Shown here one piece after another: positions 57,747-64,000 of a stretch of 64,000 nt of DNA (positions are counted from its first letter, which is position 1; the number at the start of each line of letters is the position of its first letter). The notes under the pieces were generated by a model. That model worked only from the letters and a program-made list of their open reading frames with translations, was not told the origin of the DNA and did not search any database. The DNA is from Sorghum bicolor. Taxonomy: Eukaryota > Streptophyta > Magnoliopsida > Poales > Poaceae. The position numbers and the translations under genes are program-made. The stretch covers positions 35,404,741 to 35,468,740 of the forward strand of contig NC_012870.2 of assembly GCF_000003195.3 (NCBI RefSeq). Reading direction: 5' to 3'.

Positions 57747-57754
57747 AGCATTTC

Positions 57755-57772
57755 TGGCGCCGTTGCTGGGGA
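57755..57772 (+). other. R9 primer-binding site (tRNA-Asp, one mismatch)
   Basis: TGGCGCCGTTGCTGGGGA, 17 of 18. Confidence 0.88.
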
Positions 57773-57865
57773 GAAAGACGGTTTGCTGAGATAACTTTGA
57801 GTCTTGCTATTATCTTGTATTATACTTTTATACTTTTATTCTTTTATCTTTTTATTTTTATCTTT

Positions 57866-58804
57866 ATGGATAACTCAAATTCCATACTTATTATTAAATT
57901 CTTTGCACCTTTGGAGACCAGCCATAGACCATGGGAGTCAACACGTCCTGCCCCTAATTATGATCTGTGTCCGGAGTTGATTGCAATAGGTCAAAACCAA
58001 CCCTTTTCTATAGCCGAGGTCCTATCTTTTAATCAAGAACATAATGCACTTTTAGCTACACCTAGGGAATCTTTTAATCTTTCTATAAATTCTAGTTTAG
58101 ACCTAGCCCTACAAGACCATGTTTTTCCTAAATATTTTCACATTGGTCTTAATCATATAACCTTTGGTAGAGTCCTTCTTTCTTTATCTATTAGTAAAGT
58201 AAGGTATGTCTTCATTCGTGGACATCCTTCTTGCACTAGTCTTTATAGAAAAATCTTAGAAATAGAGAAGGGATCATCTCCCATACGAGGAAAGGAAGTT
58301 TCAATAGCCAATTTCCAAACATTTCAATCCCATAATTCGGCTATCCAACCCATCCTTGAGTTTAATAATCTCTACTATGCTATTTCTCTTGAACCTCCCG
58401 ATAATCCTATGAATCTATCTAGACATCCCATGCATAAGAAGGAGGATCGAGAAGAGCAACATCGATGGCTAGAGGGCATTAAAAATCCATGTGCTATCAC
58501 CATTGAATGGATAGATAAAACAAACTTGAGAGACAATCCTAGAGGAATTTTAAGCATTCTTGAAGAATCATCCTTGGAGTTTGAGAATGAGAGAAACAAC
58601 AGTGAGCATGGAAGTTATTTCATAAATACCTTACCAAGTCCTTGCTCATATAAAACATCTCCCCAATCAATCGGTCTCTCCATCATCACCACATTTGAGA
58701 TCTCCAACCCCCTCTTCCTTTTTATTTATAAAAACTTTAAAAGGGCGTCGATGCATATGTCTATAATAAATATTGCAGATCTCGTTGAGTTGATCTTGAT
58801 ATAG
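57866..58804 (+). CDS. R9 fused gag-derived ORF, 312 residues
   Basis: Open from ATG 57866 (MDNSNSILIIKFFAPLE). Residues 1-~50 are the gag N-terminus (PELIAIGQNQPF, as in R6 and R7). The frame then jumps to a later gag segment (EVLSFNQEHN) with the capsid core deleted. The middle ~100 residues have no match that I recognise, and the last third (HRWLEGIKNPCAITIEWID, then LEESSLEFENERNNSEHG) parallels the acidic C-terminus of the R7 gag fragment. It has no knuckle and no capsid core, so it is unlikely to form particles. The open frame may be chance preservation of a recent deletion product. Confidence 0.55.
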   Translation: MDNSNSILIIKFFAPLETSHRPWESTRPAPNYDLCPELIAIGQNQPFSIAEVLSFNQEHNALLATPRESFNLSINSSLDLALQDHVFPKYFHIGLNHITFGRVLLSLSISKVRYVFIRGHPSCTSLYRKILEIEKGSSPIRGKEVSIANFQTFQSHNSAIQPILEFNNLYYAISLEPPDNPMNLSRHPMHKKEDREEQHRWLEGIKNPCAITIEWIDKTNLRDNPRGILSILEESSLEFENERNNSEHGSYFINTLPSPCSYKTSPQSIGLSIITTFEISNPLFLFIYKNFKRASMHMSIINIADLVELILI

Positions 58805-60155
58805 GTCAGCGTTGGAGGGGAAACCACTTCGCCGACATAAATTAATGGTTTCCCAAGGACAAGCTTAGCGTCCTTAAACAAGCACTTATCAGATCGTAAC
58901 ATGAACTTTTAATTATTTGCAACATTGCCTTGTGTATTGAGCATATGAGATAATTGTAGAAATATTCCTTCGAGTATTCTTGCCACTAACCTTTCCAGGA
59001 TTAGAGCAAGAAGATCGGATGAATGACAAGCGCAAGGTATGCCCAACCAGTCAACATGCAACATTGAATTAAATTCATCCAATCTTGAATTTTGCAAAAA
59101 TTCAAGCTTGGGGGAGTACTTCACATAAAAACATCCTTTGCCATGTTGCTATGTTGGTTGTCCTTACCTTTGAGACATGCTCAATTTGTTAAATACTAAT
59201 TACACTACTTCATCTCCACTTAAGTAGATCTCTATAAGCCATCATGCTACCTTTGTTTATCCTAGTAAGTGTTAGTTTGGAAGTACTGTACATACTTCTA
59301 TTGGCTTTAAAATTAAGCGTGGTGATTAGGTTAAATAGCCTCCCTTAATCTGATTAGACATGGAGTCTAGTTTGGTTACTGAACTAAAAACTGCTTGAGT
59401 AGGCATTGGTATATTTTGTCGGACTAACCCCTGTAGGAAAACTGTTAATATCAACCTGGGAAGTCCTGAGATAAACTCACATTAGAGACAAGGAGAGGGA
59501 CACATGAAGTTTAACAATTTACACGAGGAAGACGTAGCTCATAAGAGATGATCCATGGAGGGTGCCACAAACACGATGCACAACCGCTAAGAAAGGAAAG
59601 CTTCTACAAGGTGATACTGTACCGCCACTCTTCAAGTAAGGTAACATTCTAAGGTACTTGACTATCACTTTTATAATTTTCTCCTTGGTTCTAGCATTCA
59701 CATAAATAAAGAGACAAACATGTATGATTTATAACTCCAAATTAACCAACCCAATTAATTCAACATGAGTAGTCCTTTAATCTTTGTTCTTAGTACTACC
59801 TTCGTGATCCCACACTCCTAATCATATAAGCTAAAGTATTGCACATTCAATCTTTGGAAGATATAAACAAAACATAAATATAGATAGATTATCTTTCCAT
59901 TAGGTTGAGCCATCTAACAAATGTTTTAAATGCTACACTCATGATCCATCAACTTTGTCTTGCTCACTATGCTTAAGGTTAGAGAAGAACAAATACACTT
60001 TTGGTTCTGTGGTGTTTTCCACCAACAGGGCCCATGCACTTGATCTCCGCCTTGTCTCTATGAACAGGTACACTTCAAACAAAACATGGAGGAGTTTTAC
60101 AACTCCTAGATTCCACCAAGTGAAGAACCGGGATCTACGAGCACAAAACACAATG
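58805..60155 (+). other. R9 internal noncoding region shared with R7
   Basis: Collinear with the minus strand of 51281-49990. No supported frame. A TATA-like TATTTATAAAA lies just upstream at 58723-58733. The similarity to R7 ends about 60150-60160. Confidence 0.65.
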
Positions 60156-61129
60156 GAGATCGGACACTTAGTTTTCCAAAGAAAATATTGAAAAACCTCT
60201 GTGTCCGAGTTGGTACCTTGTATGCTCCAGTAAACTTCATGGTGATAGAGACTGGTACTGAGGAGAGGGCATCCATCATCTTAGGGAGGCCATTCCTAAA
60301 CACCAGAGCTGTCATCTATGCTAATGCTGCCAAGATCAGTCTCTACATCAAAGGGAAGAAGGAGACTTTCCTTCAAGAACAAGACTACACAAACTTCAGA
60401 GCAATCCTGACATGAACCAAGGAAGAGGACCAACAGGAGGAACAAGAACAAGCAAATGTGGACCGAGTCAGCTGAGATGGTCACTGCAGCTCAAGGAGGT
60501 CAAGATCGTCGACTCAAGTCACCTTTCTTGATCAAGAAGGACGACCGTGGTGTTCCAAGCATTGAGTGCACAATCAATGGATACTCTTTTTAGAAGACAC
60601 TCTACGACACCGGATCTGACGACAACATAATGGCCGCAGTCACTTATCAGCTCCTGCATGGAACCATGCCCCTACAACTAAGATACATTCAACTTCAGAT
60701 AATTTTCAGGTCATTAACATGGGAGAAGACGAGTATGATGCACCCACCATCCTTGGAAGACCGTTCCTCAACACTATCAAAGCAATCATCTACATTGGAA
60801 CCGGAGAAGTCCACGTGTATTTCCCCTCTGAGAAGGTACGCCACTAATTTAATGATTCTAACTATGTAGTTGAAGATTCTAAGCAGGTCAGGACAAGAAG
60901 AAGACAACGCAACCGCAACCAGAGGAGGCAAGTCATCAAGGACGGATGGGTAGACTACGAAGGAGAAGTGATAAGGTCTGAAGACATACAGCTTGAACAG
61001 AATTATCCTGAGGAGACCGTAGCACCGAGTCAGGTGTGGAAAGAGAAGAAAGTTATACACAAAGAGGAGGCGCCGCCGGAACCATCGACTACGCCACCCA
61101 GCAAATCCCAGGACGACTGAGACAACGGA
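60156..61129 (+). pseudogene. R9 truncated first protease, damaged second protease and tail
   Basis: After the junction the first protease lacks its active-site half and starts at KNLCVRVGTLYAPVN, with ASIILGRPFLNT retained; a frame change ends it at 60415. The second domain begins at about 60530 (GVPSIECTINGYSF), has a stop, then LYDTGSDDNIMAAVTYQLL (D-T-G-S retained), loses about 75 bp before the IILGRPFL region, and continues frameshifted (60716 on). The tail (EETVAPSQVWKEKKVIHKEE) is readable to about 61110. It cannot give an active protease. Confidence 0.8.
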
Positions 61130-63307
61130 GAGTCCCGTTTGGAGGACTTAAAAACACCGAACGCCTTGCCAACAGGTAAACTTGGTAGTTATCCTTTTCC
61201 TTTCAATTATTCAATTATAGTTTGCTTAGTTAATCAGGTTCATGCTATCTTGAAAAGAAAATAAAAATGTTAAAAAAATAGTAAGCCCCATGTGAGTATG
61301 CTCATGGCATAAAACCCATAAGTACATTCACTGTGGTGGCATAAAAATAAAATAAATTAGTTTTCATCTTACAATAAAAATATAAAAAATAATAAGTGCA
61401 TGATCCTGCTAAATAAGTAACATTTATTAAGGAGGCTCAACATGATGAAGGCTAGATATTTATGCTAACACATAACCAGTTCCACAAAGCTTTGTTGTCT
61501 ATTTGAGCTCTACAGAATTTAAGAATCAAGAAGACTAGCAGACAGAGGACATTCTAATCGCTGTCAGAATGCTACTGACATTCAAATACACCTCCGTCAC
61601 CTGCTAGCACATCAGAAGAAATTACGTCAAAATCCAGCTTGGGGGAGAGCACCCCCATTTATCCAGCTAAGTGTTTCTACTCGCATTTATACTTTACTCA
61701 AATAATAAAAGATGCATAATCATGAAAACCCAAATAAAGATTTTGTGCTTTTATATATATATATATCTTTGCTTAGTTTGCTAAATAAATAAATAAATAA
61801 AGTTTGCTATGAACACTCATGATAAACTCTCACATGGAAATGATGAATAGTTGCTCTGCCATGACTAGTTCTTAAAATTGAAATCTCTCTCAAGTTTAGG
61901 CATGACTGTTATGAAGTAAGATTTGCTCTAAACCTGAACTTGTGGGAAGAGTGCTTGATCTAAAGTCTAAGTTGTTAACGGATATGATATGGGAAGGTTG
62001 AGCTGCTGTTTATCTGTTCCTAGAGATGCTAGAATTCTGGAGAATTTTATCTTTGAAAAATCTTTAAAATAACACATGATGAGCTCCTATATGATGAGAG
62101 TTTAAATTCCTACCACAGCCATATATACATGCTTGCTAGACTTTGAGCCACATATTTACTTTTTACTACTTATGAGCATTGAGTGTGGTCAAGCTGTGTA
62201 GACCCTTAGGAGCTTGTCATGTGGTTAAAATCAAGATTCACTTGCACGTTCACTCATACATGCTACTACTACTCCGGAAGTACCATCCACATATATCCAC
62301 TCATTTCCATCTCCAGATTCATCCAAAATTATTCTACCCCTAATCTAGGAGAGAATAGCCAAAAATATTGTCCTATCCCTGTTATTCCCTGTGAAATAAA
62401 TGCTCGAGTTATCTTGATTACTACCACTTGCTATATTATTTAAGGAGATGAGTGCTCTAAAAAAAGATAGAAAAAAATAATAATATACGAAGAAATAAAA
62501 AGGGGCAAGTGCCCGGAACCTCAAAGAAAAAGAAAAAAAAGTGAGACGAGAGGTAAAAATGGACAAGTGTCCGACAGTAGAATTAGGGGTACAAGATACC
62601 CACCTGAGAGGAAAGAAAAAGAAAATATCGAGCATCTCATTATCCTCAAAAAGCTTCAAAGTGCAAGAAAGGTATGTATCCCCTCAAAAGAGCAAAAGTA
62701 GAATTAGACTTACACCACTATTATCACCATCATCACCATACGCCATTCATTCGCCACACATGCACATCTTGATTTGACTTATTGACTTGTTTCTCTGGAT
62801 CCATGGTTTGACTATGCAATAAATGTCTTGTAAGTATGTATTAGCTGTCTCCCACCTATGAGCTCCAGATATCAGAACCTTATTAGAGTAGGGTGAGAGA
62901 GAAGGCAATATCACTATGCCTCATACCAAAAATACCACATACTTTGAGAAAAGGCATGTACCATTACTGCCTTGGTAAGGATCCAGAAATACCACAAAAG
63001 AGAGATCTGAGAGAGTCATATAAGAAATCTCTGAGTTTTATTTGAAAAATTTGCAAAAACCCCAGAGCTATAGCTGATCAAGGATAAGCGACATGGCGCT
63101 TGACTTGACCGTTCTATCTTTTAACTGCTCAAGACACAAGTGACGGTTACAAGCCCCATAGTGAAAGGTAAAATGAGTAAGTTTTAAGTCTTAACAGTTT
63201 ATTCTAACTCAGAGATGAGATCTTGCTTGAATGCGTGTGTACTTTTAAGGCATGAAACCACTGCAGAAACTCTTGAGTTCATCCTTGCTCAGGGACGAGC
63301 AAGAGGT
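61130..63307 (+). other. R9 3' noncoding tract
   Basis: The most complete copy of the tract in this window. G-rich hairpin AGCTTGGGGGAGAGCACCCC at 61636-61655; TA run near 61757; GGGACGAG box at 63292-63299. No supported frame. Confidence 0.75.
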
Positions 63308-63322
63308 AAGCTTGGGGGAGTT
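63308..63322 (+). other. R9 polypurine tract
   Basis: AAGCTTGGGGGAGTT against the 3' LTR; identical to R3 and unlike R6, although the LTR is R6-type. Confidence 0.85.
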
Positions 63323-64000
63323 TGTTGACGGTCCATAAGTATCAAATTTAATTAATAAGTAAACAAAGAAAAGGATCCAAATGAAATCAACATCTAGACT
63401 TAGGGTTTTATCTGACAGAATTCCACGAGTTTTGGTGTTTGTCTATTTCTACAGGGGGTTATCAGGAAATAAGGAAGAAAGGCCCACATGTCAGGATTAC
63501 ATAGAGATATCAACGCACTGCACAATTTTCTACCATCTAGAAGACTCCAGAAGCCACGGGAAGGAAGCGGAGGCCGAACGGGGCCAGGCCTAGGGCGCCC
63601 GCCCTGGTGACCTGGGCGCCCGCCCCCTATTGGATGCCAATCAGGACTCTCTTCGCACGGGATGTTCCACCGACCTATTGGATCAAGGAAAACATAGTAC
63701 CACCTCGCCTACCGACCCAAAAACGCATAGAGGAGGAGGACTATATAAGGAGACCCCCCTGGCCCCTAGAGGAGACAAGAAATTATCATAGAGATTGAGG
63801 GGTGCCCTCGAAGGAAAACTTCTTCTCTAATTAATATTTCTTTTTAGGCTTAGCAACCAATGTAAAGTAGAAATAGATCTTCTAGTTTCTACTAGACTGA
63901 GAGAGATAGAGTGGAGGTGTAGATCGGAGGAAGGCCGGCCTGTCGGTGTCTACTTCGAGTTGTACCTACGGGATCAAGTCTCCCAACCTGAGGCTTGCTT
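63323..64000 (+). repeat. R9 3' LTR, first 678 bp
   Basis: Matches 56544 onward with about 17 differences by eye. GC palindromes near 63596-63625 and TATA box at 63742-63748. Runs off the window. Confidence 0.92.

Larger units (their letters stand above)
56544..64000 (+). mobile_element. R9: chimeric Athila-type element, right end cut by window
   Basis: 5' LTR 56544-57746 and the first 678 bp of the 3' LTR (63323 on) match at about 97 percent by eye and are of the R6 type. The internal region from 57747 to about 60155 matches R7. From about 60156 to 63322 it matches R3/R5 (end of first protease, second protease, 3' tract, polypurine tract). It sits in the 3' tract of R5; the left flank is GAGAC (56539-56543). 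Confidence 0.9.

Noticed and set aside
58909..60315. Short frames of 60-79 codons in the shared R7/R9 region
   Set aside because: Not collinear between the two copies and without recognisable motifs.

Overview
The window looks like repetitive plant DNA, most likely from a grass, and appears to consist entirely of nested LTR retrotransposons. I see no host gene, rRNA, tRNA gene or CRISPR. The assignment to plants rests on Athila-type and chromovirus-type Ty3/gypsy elements, on primer-binding sites matching the 3' ends of tRNA-Asp and initiator tRNA-Met, and on LTRs with GC-rich promoters. The species cannot be named from this sequence. Nine elements, called R1 to R9 here, are stacked inside one another. 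Four have both ends visible and perfect 5-bp target-site duplications: R4 (ATATG), R6 (GTATG), R7 (CACCT) and R8 (AAGAT). Layout: R1 (+ strand, oldest) is an Athila-like element seen only as an env-like pseudogene plus 3' noncoding tract (12245-14375 and 24364-25151). R2 (- strand, 6731-12244) sits at the left end of R1, and R3 (- strand, 1-6730, left end cut) sits inside R2. R4 (+, 14376-24363, Tekay/Del-like) splits R1. R5 (+, begins at 25152) sits in the 3' tract of R1. R5 is itself split by R6 (+, 27795-37088, the only element with RT, RNase H and integrase), by R7 (-, 38035-53629) and by R9 (+, begins at 56544, runs off the right edge). R8 (+, 40595-49014, two 3.6-kb LTRs around a 1.2-kb noncoding core) sits inside R7. 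The deepest nesting is R1 > R5 > R7 > R8. How the parts relate: the Athila-type elements fall into two complementary kinds. R6 has RT, RNase H and integrase, but its gag shows no zinc knuckle and its protease-like region has Asn where the catalytic Asp is expected. R3 and R5 have a gag with a CCHC knuckle followed by two tandem retropepsin-like domains, with no RT or integrase. R9 carries R6-type LTRs joined to the R3/R5-type protease half, so the two kinds have recombined. R2 has gag, knuckle and one protease, then a small coiled-coil ORF. R6 also has a small coiled-coil ORF downstream of integrase. In both, that ORF is preceded by its own TATA box and by a GC-rich palindrome resembling the one in the element's LTR. 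A G-rich polypurine hairpin lies just past the coding part of most of the Athila-type elements and appears to track the variant of the terminal polypurine tract. Every polyprotein long enough to judge is broken by stops, frameshifts, deletions or nested insertions. The intact reading frames are the small coiled-coil ORF of R6, the 252-residue unrecognised ORF of R4, and a fused gag-derived ORF in R9. All comparisons were made by eye, without alignment software.
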